From Drechslerella dactyloides (taxonomy: Eukaryota; Ascomycota; Orbiliomycetes; Orbiliales; Orbiliaceae): a stretch of 64,000 bases of DNA. The first letter of the stretch is position 1; each line of letters opens with the position of its first letter. The stretch covers positions 496,001-560,000 of the forward strand of contig JAGTWJ010000011.1 of the NCBI GenBank assembly GCA_020064725.1, in the 5' to 3' direction. A program made the position numbers and the translations under genes. The notes below the pieces were generated by a model. The model saw nothing but the letters and a program-made list of their open reading frames with translations. It did no database searches and was not told the DNA's origin. Shown in pieces: positions 11,984 through 22,869 of the stretch.

Positions 11984-12016
11984 TCGAAGGAATATTACGG
12001 CATCTCACAATGATCT

Positions 12017-13202
12017 TCATCTACCTCCAATCTCAAGAACTAGACGTCTCTCAACTTCTGTCTCTTTGCCGACTTCTTCCTCTCCTTCGAACTTTAGGCG
12101 GCATGTTCCATCTCTCTGGTGCACGCGGGCAAATTTAGCATATGAATCGCATTATTGTTATTGAAAGCGTATGGGCTACCAACCTTCGTTCCAATAACTT
12201 CAGCTTTGTAAAACGTCGTTGTTTCAGGGTACCTTGCTAGCACTTGTTTTCCATTTGGATACTGGGGAAGACCACTGGAGTCGCCGGGAATTGGGATTAA
12301 CTGGTGGGCAAGGGCTTTGTAAATCTGGCCATGGTTTCCGAGCTCGTCTGGCTCGGGGTCTTGGACCTCATATCTGAGCCTCGAGTGCTTAGTACTGGAC
12401 CTGAACATAATTCAGAAATGGCGCCGGTACTACCTACCTCCGTTTATTACCCTCTCCAATGATGTTGATCACATCACATTGAATCCACTCGCCCTCAGCG
12501 CCCTTTTGTTTTGGTAATCTGAACGCAACTTGTGACCCAACTTGCAGCACAGGGCCATTTTCGTTTGGCACCGACATACTGCGAGGCTTGTTCCGACCAG
12601 CGGAGCCTTCTGCGGGGACGGTCTCGGCGCCGCGCTTAATCCTTTTGGGTAGGCCATCGCGACCAGCTTTGCTCAACGATCACGTTATTAGCACTTGCCA
12701 TCAAACCTTACTCGCTGCGATACTGGCCGGTAAACTCACTTCCTGAGCTGCCGTACCCTTGCTCGGTCGCTTTTCGCAGACCGATGAGGATAGATAGATT
12801 GTGTTCGATTACATGGCTAAGCATTCTTTGGGCATGTTAGAGACAGAGATCTACAGAAGGATGGGCTGAGAAATCCAGCGATGGAGAATCTACCTGGATT
12901 CCTCCTCAGTCAGCGCCTTGAGTCCTTTGTAGCAAGTCATTAACTCCTGGAGTTCTGTAGATGTTGCTATGGAACAATTTTGTCAGAGCTGAGCAATATT
13001 TTGGAGTAGATTATCCCGCTGCAAAGTTCGTACCATCTGGTCTCCGATTCCTTTCCTCAAGAGTATCAATTTTACGCCTGATGTCATTTATTTTGGCTTC
13101 ATGCGCCATAAGCGCCTTGAGTTCGTTGGCGACCTTCTGCCAGAGGGAACGCTCCTCCTGTTGTTCCGACTGGTGTATCAACCGATTCCCGCGCTGTGAC
13201 AT
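12017..13202 (-). CDS. sgf29: SAGA complex subunit Sgf29 (tandem Tudor, H3K4me reader)
   Basis: Sgf29 recruits SAGA through binding of H3K4me2/3. Exons in order: 13034..13202, 12894..12966, 12740..12825, 12438..12666, 12184..12373, 12017..12115 (281 aa). All phases close. An N-terminal coiled coil runs to about residue 80 (EERSLWQKVANELKAL; RKIDTLEERN). A basic linker is followed by the tandem Tudor region, starting near VGSQVAFRLP. It continues with KRRYEVQDPEPDE, VLARYPETTTFYKAEVIGTK and RDGTCRLKFEGEEEV, and ends RRLVLEIGGR. The second Tudor keeps the aromatic YPETTTFY segment used for methyl-lysine recognition in the family. The start is the only upstream ATG in frame. Confidence 0.93.
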
Positions 13203-13826
13203 ATTCTCAGACGCAAGGGACCGATCAGCTCGATCCAGGGTTCAGATTTTAGTAACTTGGGTCTTATGAGCCCCAAAGATTTGCGCGTAAGGTCCCGATG
13301 GAGGCGAACAAGATGCTCTCTCCCATGAGCAATATCGTTCAAGCTGGATGGAGATCTGGCGGGTGATGTTGACTATGCGCGATGGCCCGCGCTGGTTGGA
13401 GGCCCTTTGCGGCGTGGACGTTTGGTAGCGAGCTAGAACAAGCGCAGTCACGTGTCAATTCCCTTTTGTGTTGGCTGTGCGGCTGGACAACGCAATCCAA
13501 CGTCGCAACGCAACAACACATTCGATTCATGAGTTCCTCAACACCATCGCGAGTCCCATTGATGTCTTCGATGCCCATAGCCCTGCTGTGACAGCCCTCT
13601 GGCTGCGCCGCAATAGCACGCAAAATGCCTCCATAAGAGTATCTGCTACTGCTGCTGTTCCAAATTGCATCCTTAATCTTTGTTTCGATCAAGCACCTTC
13701 ATCGCATTCTCATCCTCTACCCCAAATCACGAATAACGCAATTGTCCACGATTCGAATCGCAAAGCTTCAGGTTTCCTCAGCGCAGAAAGACGAACAAGA
13801 ATAAAGAACGATACGAGCTAAAAACA
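13203..13826. other. Divergent int3ergenic region sgf29 / ste2
   Basis: This 0.62-kb gap between divergent start codons should contain both promoters. Overlapping open frames on both strands have no domain signature. The ste2 ATG has an A-rich context (AAAACAATGG). Confidence 0.5.
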
Positions 13827-15145
13827 ATGGATCGAAGCTTGCTTGACATATATGGCGTACCGCGCTACGTGAAGCTACCGGTACCGTCAGCTGTGGACTT
13901 CGACCCGAACTCCAACCCGGTTCCTTATGTTTACCCGGATGGTTCGAATTTTACTTTTACTATGGCTCAAATCGATGCTTTCCGACAAGACCAGATGTTC
14001 ACAAGCAATATATTCGGTGCTCAGATAGGCGCTGCCGTCGTGGTTCTCGCTGTGATGCTCTGCATCACGCATGTCGACAAGAGGAAAACGGCAGTCTTTA
14101 TTTTCAACATCTTCAATCTACTTTTCGTCATCATCCGAGGGATTCTGTTCGAGAGCTACTTCATGGGCCCTTTGGCAGGAACCTACGCAACTTTCACCTG
14201 GGACATCACTGGTATTCCAGCGAGTGCCATCAACGCGAGCATTGTCTCGTCAGTCATGTCACTCCTCCTCATGATCACAACGCAGATATCACTGGTGCTC
14301 CAGGTGCGTATTTGTTACGCGTTAAACCCTCGAGCGAAATATCGGATCCTGGGCACTTGCGGTTCCATCGGCGCTGTTGCGACTGCAGCCTATATCGCCC
14401 TGGGGATCTATATCATTCAACTCAGGGACAGGCCACCCGATCCCAGGATCACGAAATGGGCCAATCCGACGGTCAACGCCTTGGTCGCCTTCAGCATCGT
14501 CGTATTTTCGGGGACATTCTGTTGGAGGATGTTTCAATCTGTCAAAAACCGCCGCGGAATGGGGTTCACCGGCCTGGGGTCGCTTGAGAGTCTACTCATC
14601 TCAGGTTGTCAGTGCCTCGTTTACCCTGGTAAGTCAACGCCTTGAGTCGCCTGACCTATTTTGACCTTCTGTTAACATACTAATATTGTGTCTTAGCACT
14701 CTTCTGTGTCGCCGAGAACTTCCTCAAATTTGGAGGCTCGGCATCTCTCGCCCAGGCGTCCGTCGCCCTCTTGCTCCCAATATCCCACCTGTGGGCCTCG
14801 AGCGTCCAAACCCACAGCAAACTGACGCTCGCCAGAATCGAGAAGCTCCAGCGTCGCGGCCCCTTCCAAAAGCGGTTGGCAGCAATGTGCAAAGCGCGCC
14901 TGAAAGACCTCTCGAATATCTTCAAGCTTATCGGCTTGATCATCCAAGAATACATCTTGTTGTGCATCATATGTCTCCAGGGGACGAGCCTTCGCGACGG
15001 CCAGGTGCCCCCTGACATCGAAGCGCAGCAACAAGGCGATCCAGCTACACCAACATCAGCTGCTGCCGTTTCTTCGAAGCACTCAAAGGTAGTTTCTGGG
15101 CCCGGGCCGAACCCTGAGGCGAACCATCAGGGCTCGGGGGCATGA
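13827..15145 (+). CDS. ste2: Ste2/PreB-type alpha-pheromone receptor (class D GPCR)
   Basis: Seven-transmembrane receptor that senses the partner's alpha-factor-like peptide and signals through the mating G protein. Exons: 13827..14628 and 14697..15145 (416 aa), joined in phase 1 with TACTAAT before the acceptor. Membrane segments are visible near residues 65-85, 92-118, 133-165 (SLLLMITTQISLVLQV), 174-198, 213-235, 247-278 (SLLISGCQCLVYPALFCVAENFL, crossing the intron) and 285-303. The last contains LLPISHLWASS, matching the conserved LPLSSxWA motif of fungal Ste2 TM7. The C-terminal tail is hydrophilic. Asn residues in the N-terminal segment (NFTFT) could be glycosylated. It is divergent from sgf29. 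Confidence 0.93.
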
Positions 15146-15705
15146 GGTAATAACTACTAGCATGTTGTGATACCTGGAGGTTGAAGGCTGTCGACCGTCC
15201 ATCAGTTTAGTTTAGTTTTTTGCTTTCCTCGTTGACTGTGTATTGATTCTGCATACGTTCGAAGGAGTCGACGTGTCATGTAATGATGAGTATCACATAA
15301 CAATAAAGCGTATCAATTGGTATTTTATTGTCTTTGCCTAGAACCACTCTAATTACTAGTGCTTGGAATTGCTCTAACCAGCTTTCCGGATCCGGTGACG
15401 TTGTTGTTTGACAAACTGTTCTCCACTAACCATTCCGCTCTCCATCCCCCATCCCCGATTTCCCATCGCTGGCCTGCATAACCTCAACCATCATCTAAAC
15501 GATCCTTCTGCGCTTCATTTCCCGACCTGATCCCCCTCGATTCTAGCGCTATTTAATGCCGTGGGCTCTCGAGACGTCTGCCTCGAGTTCCGATCCCGTC
15601 CTTCTCCTCGGACCATACCAAGCCAGGGCCTGTAATATCGCACCTCCTCGGAAACCACGTACATAGCTGCAGCATATACCGGCGCCGGGTCGTCCTCGTT
15701 CCTGT
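15146..15705. other. Intergenic region ste2 - transporter
   Basis: This gap holds the ste2 3' UTR and the promoter of the transporter gene. I see no further gene or motif. Confidence 0.5.
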
Positions 15706-17443
15706 ATGATGGCTGACCGGCCACCCGGACCTTCTTCACCGGTGCACGATGAAGGTCGGTCATCGGAACCCTTGCTGGATGTCGAGAGAGGCCGGAAAGC
15801 AAGTGTTGACGACAGTGACAGGAACCCTACGACGAGGGCCCTGTTTCGCTCGCAGTCACCCGTGACCCAGTGGGTGAACAGATACGAATCCCCGAATTCG
15901 CGGTTCCGGTCATTATTAATCGGTTATCGACCGTTTGTGTAGGAAGAACAACCGTAGTCGATATGCTTTGGCGGCGCTGATGCTTGTGCTATCGCTGGGC
16001 TCATTCGTCATCCAAACGGAGACCGCCCAATATATTCAGAAGGATCTTGGATGGACCAAGGCTTATTGCATGATGTGAGCAGCTCCTACGCACAAAAGAG
16101 ATCTTTGAACGTGACTTCCAGCTGGGGATTCGCTAACGAGGAGTTCGCGGCTGTCTGCTTTCCAAATCCCGACTAGGTATCTAACTCATGGGTCATGGGC
16201 ATTTTTATGGCCAGCGCAACTGTTAGCACTTCGACTACGAAAGCGCCACATACCTTTTTCAAACATCCTTCGCTCACACATCTCGCTACTACGCTCAACA
16301 ATCGAGATGATTCTCTCGGGAAATAAACAAGATCTTCAGGATCTTGACCGACCGTTCTACTATTTCTTCAGGTGCATCGCTCTTGTTACCTCAGCCTTAA
16401 CAATAGCTGGTTCGACGTGGTATATATCTGTGTATGTGATATCCTACTTGTCCAAGAGATGGTATCGGCGGGACGTCAGTTCATACCAATTTGGACATGT
16501 TACTAAGAGGGAGACGGGCTTAGAAACCTGACAACTCCATCGGATCTTACAGCCATTTACAACTGCAGTGCATTCTTTGCATATGCATTTTCAATACCGC
16601 TCCTCAACGAAAGACCTCGACCAGAGAAAATCATAAGTGTGCTCGTTGCTATAGTTGGAGTGCTTGTCGTCGCTTACGGCGATGGTGCCGACGAGACGGA
16701 TCCTAAAGGGGAGGTCAGCACTAGGCTGGGTGGAAACATCCTGATAGGCATAGGCAGCGTCCTCTACGGGTTATACGAAGTCTTGTTCAAAAAGCTCTTG
16801 TGCCCTCCGGATGGAACAAGCGCGGGAAGGTCGGTCATATTCTCAAACACCGTATGCGCTTGCATCGGTGCTTTTACTTTGGTAGGCTTTCCTCTAACAT
16901 CCAACTAATTGGCGATCTCTGCTTATTCTATACACCCTTCCAGCTTTTCCTCTGGATCCCGCTTCCCATATTGCATTGGCTTGAGTGGGAGACTTTCGAA
17001 CTCCCTTCGGGACAAGCAGCGAAGTATTTGACTATTTCAGTAATATCAAATGCCAGTAAGTGATCTGCAGTTCTTACGACAGAGTGAGGCGGCGGGCTAA
17101 CTATCTCGCAGCATTTAGCGGATCGTTCTTGATTTTGATAAGCTTGACAAGCCCAGTTCTAAGCTCTGTAGCGGCGCTGTAAGCCACTCGATACCCATCG
17201 ACTCATTCCAGTGTAGTTGAATCAACTGACTAATTCGATCTCATCCATAGTCTCACTATATTCCTTGTTGCTATCACGGACAACATTCTGTTCGGGAGAC
17301 AGCTAACGACAGCTGCAATATCTGGCGGTCTGTTGATTATCGCGGCGTTTGCACTGCTGAGCTGGGCTACTTGGAGAGAAATGACGGAAGTGACCTCGAT
17401 GGAGATCGAGATCGATTCGGACAGCGAGGAACGTGACGACTAG
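15706..17443 (+). CDS. DMT/EamA-superfamily membrane transporter (SLC35F-like)
   Basis: Polytopic membrane protein resembling fungal SLC35F/YML018C-type transporters; the substrate is unknown. Exon ends that close in frame: ..16074, 16177..16431, 16524..16881, 16944..17055, 17112..17178, 17251..17443. The first exon starts at 15706 (or 15709). Its junction with the second is unsure: the reading frame stops at about 15940 and resumes in another frame at RSRYALAALMLVLSLGSF. An intron 15903..15957 (55 nt) or 15903..15942 would restore it. Hydrophobic segments include VSALTIAGSTWYI, VLVAIVGVLVVAYG and GGLLIIAAFALLSWA. The motif DLTAIYNCSAFFAYAFS is typical of the family. The C terminus is acidic (DSDSEERDD). 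Family call is fairly sure; the 5' model is not. Confidence 0.8.
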
Positions 17444-17900
17444 AAAAATTATATGCTACCAATCATTTCCCAATTCCCTTTCTTTCTCACTACAAGATTA
17501 GGGCGGTCAGTCTGGTATCTGAATTGATACACACACACATATCAGTACATATCGGTGTTTACAGCGGGTAGTGGATAGATCAGAGTATTTGTTGTATGTT
17601 GTTAGAAACAGAATAGACACCTGGGTGGCCATTGTGAAATTGAGTATATGGTCTGAATTGAGAAACACTGTGGAACAGAAAAGAGAAGAGCCTGGCTTGT
17701 GAGGTCACCCCGTATGAGCTCTCATCTCTCGACTTTCGTAATATGCTCACATCATGGTATCGATTGCAATGAAGGACTAACTATTCGGATATTGAGGCAA
17801 AGGGTCTACTGGCTAGCCAAAAACACACCCAACGAACACGCAACAACAGAGAGTTAGCTGGAAATGAAAATCGCCGCCCATGCGAATAATTAGCGGAAAA
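17444..17900. other. Convergent 3' intergenic region transporter / CsbD-like gene
   Basis: This gap separates two convergent 3' ends. It contains a short CA run near 17530. No gene is seen. Confidence 0.5.
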
Positions 17901-18695
17901 TCACTGGCTTCTCTGTTCCGCTTCAGCCTTTTTCTGCAAATCGTACTGTACGCTCCGGACTGCCGCCTTCCCCTCATCGTGCTGCCGTCTATATTCCTCT
18001 TGCTCGTTCCTGTCCGTGGACACCATGGCACCAATAGTGCCGCCAACCCGATTGCTAAGTCCCTCGACCAGGTCACTGGCCTGTCCAGATGCCTCCTTTC
18101 GAACGCCTTCATCGTATTGAGTACGGCCCTGCGACTTCAGAGATTCATTCCCAATTATACCGCCTACGAATTGTTTTCCCTGTCCGCGTTGCATATTAGC
18201 GTCTGTAAACGGGCACGTATCTCCTGCTTCACTTGGCTCGAAGGATCAGATGCATGCAGGGAGTGGCGGAGGGTGACACTTACTGAGCCAACAGTCTGGT
18301 CCCAGGTGCCCTGCTGGCGATCCTTGTTATCGACATGGGCGCCGCCCTCGCCCGTTGCCGTAACGGGCCCCAATCTGAACGGGAAATGTTAGTACAAAAT
18401 TCGCCCAAGTAGGCAGCATAGGGCGCAAAAGGCGACGGGCACATACTTGGCAGTGGCGTGTGATTTCTCGTTCTGGTCTTCGGCGGCGACCTTCTTGGTC
18501 TCACCAGCATTGATGTCCTTGCCGCTGCCAGTGAGCTGCCCGAGTCCGCTTTGGACGGTGCCCACAGCACTCTGGAGCATGGAGCCAAGGGCTGTGATCA
18601 CACAAGTTGTCAGCCGCACATTGTGATTCCTTGAATTTGCTATTGGTTGATCTAGATGGCTTACTGGATGCCTGCTGGTCGTTGTTTCCGGACAT
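17901..18695 (-). CDS. CsbD-like stress protein (mismatched-base-pair/cruciform-DNA recognition type)
   Basis: Small hydrophilic protein of the CsbD-like group that fungal genomes label as mismatch/cruciform DNA-recognition protein; in other fungi such genes are stress- or spore-induced. Exons in order: 18665..18695, 18447..18591, 18284..18374, 17901..18179 (181 aa). All four junctions close in phase. Repeated Gly/Gln/Lys-rich motifs are visible: VGTVQSGLGQLTGSG, GTWDQTVGS, VGGIIGNESLKSQG and LSNRVGGTIGAMV. The C terminus is Glu/Lys/Gln-rich. There is no membrane segment or signal peptide. Upstream lie a TATA box (18829-18836) and a perfect CRE palindrome (18896-18905), consistent with stress control by a bZIP factor of the Atf1/AtfA type (inference). 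Confidence 0.85.
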
Positions 18696-18828
18696 GATTG
18701 CGTGGATGTGGAGTAATATGAGAGAACTGTAGTAGACTGAAAGTGGTTGGGAGGATGCTGCTATGTTCAGATGGTATGCGGAGCTTGATCCTGAGTGGTG
18801 GCAGCTTCCTTCGAGGGCTTTCCTCATG

Positions 18829-18836
18829 TATTTATA
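18829..18836 (-). promoter_or_regulatory. TATA box of the CsbD-like gene
   Basis: TATAAATA on the minus strand, 134 bp upstream of the ATG at 18695. Position and sequence fit a core promoter element of an inducible gene. Confidence 0.55.
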
Positions 18837-18895
18837 GTGCTGAAGTGCTGATAGTCGAGAATCAACAGCGCCGGGCTTGGTCTCGCGGTATTCGC

Positions 18896-18905
18896 ATGAC
18901 GTCAT
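18896..18905. promoter_or_regulatory. CRE palindrome ATGACGTCAT
   Basis: A perfect 10-bp palindrome containing TGACGTCA, the binding site of Atf1/CREB-type bZIP factors, lies about 200 bp upstream of the CsbD-like start and 60 bp beyond its TATA box. Confidence 0.55.
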
Positions 18906-19565
18906 GGAGTTGTCATCGCGTCTATGAAGAAAAGCCTGGCATGTTCGTCCGACGGCGCGCTAAACCCTGGCAGCAGGGTCGCCTTGGCAGATAACTACGA
19001 TCTGGACGGAATCGGCTGGGGAACTAGATTGAATTCGGATGTACAACGTGGAAGATTATCGACGGGGGTTGCAGGAGTTGCCTTCTCGGCCAAACGCCGC
19101 CCAAAAAGCATCACATGCTTGTGAGCTACCGCGAAAGAGAAACACACGCAAGCGGGGAAAGTAACAATCAGGACTGGATATACGATGTATGTATACTTCG
19201 AGACTCAAGACCAAGAGCGGGGAGCAGCTGGGAACTAAAACTGGCAAACTTAAACTGCAGGAGAGACAGCCGCAACCGAAGGATATTGCGAGACCCAGAA
19301 GCCCAACCACTAACCAGAAACACAAAACCGTGCACAACAGGAATCGCTAGAGCCATTGTAACAAACGGGCACCACGAAGGATAGAAAAATGAAGACAAAG
19401 TAAAGGACTGATTAAAAAGGACACGCGCAAAATCAGCAGCAGGAAAACGTCAGAAAGGGAAAAGTCGGTCACGCTCTCTAATGTGCACAAAGGAAAGTCG
19501 TGTCGTGGCTGGATTATGAGCAGACCCTCGTGGTGTGACCAAATACTCGAAGGTTTCTAGACTAC

Positions 19566-20291
19566 CTAGTTGACTTTAGCCACGCGGCTGCCCTCCGTTC
19601 GCTGAGAGTTCAGCTGCTCGGCATTGCGCTCGTGAGACTGTTTGCGGCACTGTTTGATTCGTAATGAGCGTCAACACACCGGTCGAGATTTCGGAACGGT
19701 TAAAGAGAAGAGCGGCTGCAAACTTACATCCTCCAGGTTTGGACAATGGTGGCTCTCCAACAACCTGTGCTTTCCACAAAAGTGTCCGTTGCAAAAGCTG
19801 CAATCTCCAATTATGCGCTGTTGGAAAGCGGTGCAGCCCTCAAACGTGCATCTTGGCTTGCCACCGCCTCTCAGCCTGAGAACCAGATGCAGTGTGCTCT
19901 CCTTCTGAATATTGTAATCTGAGAGAGTCCGGCCGTCCTCGAGTTGCTTGCCAGCAAAGATTAATCGCTGTTGGTCAGGAGGAATGCCCTCCTTGTCCTG
20001 GATTTTGGCCTTGACATTATCGATCGTATCGGAGGACTCGACCTCGAGGGTGATGGCTAAACCGGGACAACAGAACATTAGCATCAGACTTTCCCGTCTT
20101 TTTGCCCAAGTGGCAGATGGGACGTTGAGAAACCAGCCAAAGTGCAAGAGGATATTCATCAGGCGGAGTCGGAGATGACAAACCGCCGCCGTTAAGGTTC
20201 TGACATATGCTCGAGCAGGTGAGAGGTCTGGTTATCGGTATACAGGCGACGACGTACTCTTTCCAGTGAGGGTCTTGACGAAGATTTGCAT
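19566..20291 (-). CDS. Ubiquitin - AN1 zinc-finger fusion protein
   Basis: Encodes a complete 76-residue ubiquitin followed directly by a 72-residue AN1-type zinc-finger tail. Exons in order: 20258..20291, 19728..20056, 19566..19650 minus its last base (19566..19649); 148 aa. The intron after residue 11 splits MQIFVKTLTGK from TITLEVESSD, and ubiquitin ends LVLRLRGG. The next residues, GKPRC, start the tail. The AN1 pattern is C-x4-C-x9-C-x2-C-x4-C-x2-H-x5-H-x-C: CTFEGC, CSFC, HFCGKH, HHC. The tail ends in a charged, helical, basic stretch. Like ribosomal ubiquitin fusions, the RGG|G junction should be cut by deubiquitinases to free ubiquitin and the zinc-finger protein (inference). The ubiquitin part lacks any disabling change that I can see. 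Confidence 0.93.
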
Positions 20292-21139
20292 CGTGTCGGT
20301 GTGACAGGAGATGTATTGATTTTCGAGCCGTCGAAGGGCGTGCGGGACTGACGCAGGGCAGCTTAAGGCTGGCTGAGGCTCTTTGATCAAACCCGGCGAG
20401 GGCGACGATAACAGCAAGAGTGTCTGGAGGTGTTTGGTACTGAAGCGGGTGAGGATCGGGTGCGTGGCGAGAGCTGCGGTGTCGGCTGGCAGTGTAGGCG
20501 GAACAACCTAGGATCGGAGCAGCGAGACGGCGTGGACGGAGATGAGCAGGACGATACGAGCGGCAGCAAGGAGAAAGGAGACAGAACGCGAGCAAATGAC
20601 ACCAGAAATGAAAACAGAACTGGTAGAGATGAGATCTAGATGATGGAGATGGCGACAAAGAACAGGAAGAAGAGATGGAGAGGGAGAGAAGAGAGCGAGA
20701 GAGAGGGAGAGGCAAGAATAGAACAGCAGCCAGCAGAACGGCGGCGGCGGCGGCGAGCAGCCGGGCTTTTGTCAGCGGGCTGGTTGCCGGGCGGTGGTGG
20801 CCGGATGCTGCCACGCAGGCAGCAGGCCATCCTCCATCTTCCATCACGCCAGCGAGCGCCCAGGCACTAGCCACTAGCCACGACAAACCACGCGCCACCG
20901 CTCAGCCACCGCCGACGAGGTTTCATCCATGCATCGTCTCGTGAACCGAAATGCCGACGGCGAAGAAAAGAGGTTAACATGCTTTCTATGCTTTGCTTCA
21001 GAAGTGCTATACTACATTTTGCCAATACATACTGCTCCCAGTAACCGTCCGAAATACACAGGCCGTGAAAGCGAAGAAAAAAATTAAATTAAATTAAAAA
21101 AACACCAGCGCAATGTTATAACATTAACCGTTCATCCAG
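20292..21139. other. Promoter region of the ubiquitin-AN1 gene, with GA-rich tract
   Basis: This 0.85-kb gap contains a purine-rich (GAGAGG)-like tract at about 20630-20715 and a GCGGCG run at 20740-20757. A 293-codon open frame crosses it on the minus strand. It is Ser/Leu/Pro-biased, runs into the spliced gene in another frame, and is not called. Confidence 0.55.
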
Positions 21140-22534
21140 CTAGTCCTCCCCCACTTCCTCATAGTACATCGGCGACCCGTTCAGATAGTGGTCGTTCCGC
21201 AGGCCCCGCCGCCGCGACGGCAGGAACGACCCCAGAACCCCATCGGAGATCTTGTAAAGCCACCCGCCCGCCACCATGACCCCGCCAACCACGTTCGCCA
21301 GACGGACCAGGAAGTATATCCACGACGTCGACGAGTCTGTGATGGTGAGCTGGATCGGCTCGATATCAAATTTGAAAAAGATCCCGGGCACACTTTGGGG
21401 AGTCATGCTCCGGCCCTGTTCCGTCACGCTGTACTGGTTTGTGTGGAGCGTCCGCCCCCGCGCCATGTAAGTCGTGGGGACAACCGACAAGAAGTATTGG
21501 TATCTGTAGAATTCTGCAAAATCACCGGTCATCCACGTCAGCAAACATGACCTTCTCTAAAACCACTCTCATCATCGCCTTCCACCGAGTCCGGGAGCTA
21601 TATTATGACTTACTATCTTCTGTCGAGGCGACGACGCCATCCATGGGATTCACCAATTTGGGGTAGAATTCGCCAAAAGACAGCTCGTTGACTACATGGC
21701 TGAAGTTGAAAACTAAGCGGACAGACATGTTCCGGCGTCAGCGCGATTGTTCGAAAGGAACGAGGCAAGTCCAGAGATCCTTACGGTTGTGCTCAACATG
21801 CTGGCCGGGCTCCCAGTATCCGTGTCCTTTAGCGGTGATGTGAAAGTCGCCCATGACACGGTTGACATCCATGGACCCATAAATCCTGCAACTGTTCCCC
21901 TTGGGCCGCTTTGGAAAGTTCAACTTGAACTTCTTCTTCTTCCCAGCCTTCCTTATCACCTCTTCCGATCCGTCGAAGGCTTGCCGCCGCTCCCCCTGAC
22001 CTTTTTTGTTCAGTGTATGGGCCTCCGCGGCCACAAACTCGGCCGGGGTCTTGGTCAACAAGTCTCCAGCGAGAATACGATCACCAGCGGCGTCCTGCAC
22101 GTTAACATGCAAAGTGTCGCAAGGCATCGCCACGATCATGTCCAGATTGATTTGCATCGAGTGACCTTCTCCGCCTTGGACGCTAAAATGCTCCTCCGAC
22201 TTCCCATCGAGGAAGACGGTCATTTCGCCCCATATCAACCAGACACATATTGCCACAAAGACGAGTGTGATGACGCCGCCCCTCGACGATCTTGTAGTAT
22301 AGGAGACTCGAGTTTTAGCTGCATGTAGCCAATTCCGACACCGGACGCCATGGCCAGAAACCAATCGTTAGTTATACATTCGCGCAGAGGCTCTCGTGCT
22401 TGGATCGACCTCTGGATCTAACCGCACGGCGAGCAGGAGTGGAGATGGGCGGGAAGGCGAGGGTGGGACCCACGGAAGGCGTCGAAGGACTTGATGCCCT
22501 CGAAATTCTTCTTTTCGTCCAGAAAGTCGTCCAT
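21140..22534 (-). CDS. erv41: Erv41/ERGIC2, ER-Golgi cargo-receptor subunit
   Basis: Partner of Erv46 in COPII/COPI vesicles cycling between ER and Golgi. Exons in order: 22474..22534, 21785..22318, 21614..21712, 21140..21513 (355 aa; yeast Erv41 is about 350). All phases close. The N-terminal FDAFPKTRVSYTTRSSRGG precedes the first membrane segment (VITLVFVAICVWLIW, about residues 40-55). The large lumenal domain has GSMDVNRVMGDFHITAKGHGYW and FNFSHVVNELSFGEFYP. The second membrane segment is IYFLVRLANVVGGVMVAGGWLY near residues 290-312. The cytosolic tail ends MYYEEVGED. Confidence 0.93.
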
Positions 22535-22869
22535 ATCTTCCGGGGGAGACTGGCCGACAATGGGCGAAAGGTCGGCTCGGGCGTGCTTGGACCAGCGGAC
22601 GGCGATTGGGCTGTTCGATGAGGGCGATTGGCGAAGAGACCCGACGCAGCGCTGAGGCCAGGCTGGTCATCACAACCGCCCGCCAAGCCACCGCACCGAA
22701 AACGCGCGACGCCTCGCCAATGCGATTACGTGCCTGCTCCTCAAGGCCGGGCGCATGCTCCGACGCAGAACCGCGGTTGCGGAGTGTCTACGGGAATGCA
22801 TTCTTTAAAAATGGCTCTAGTCTAATGAGATATGGTGTATGCGCTAGATACATGTCAGGTTTTGAACTT
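22535..22869. other. Intergenic region erv41 - gpi11
   Basis: This 335-bp gap lies between the 5' end of erv41 and the 3' end of gpi11, both on the minus strand. No motif or gene is seen. Confidence 0.45.

Larger units (their letters stand above)
18696..19565. other. Intergenic region upstream of the CsbD-like gene
   Basis: This 0.87-kb gap contains the promoter of the CsbD-like gene and the 3' side of the ubiquitin-fusion gene. The TATA and CRE elements are listed separately. No further gene is supported. Confidence 0.5.

Noticed and set aside
20017..20898. 293-codon frame on the minus strand upstream of the ubiquitin fusion
   Set aside because: It overlaps ubiquitin exon 2 in another frame and the GA-rich promoter tract. 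Composition is Ser/Leu/Pro-biased with no recognisable motif.
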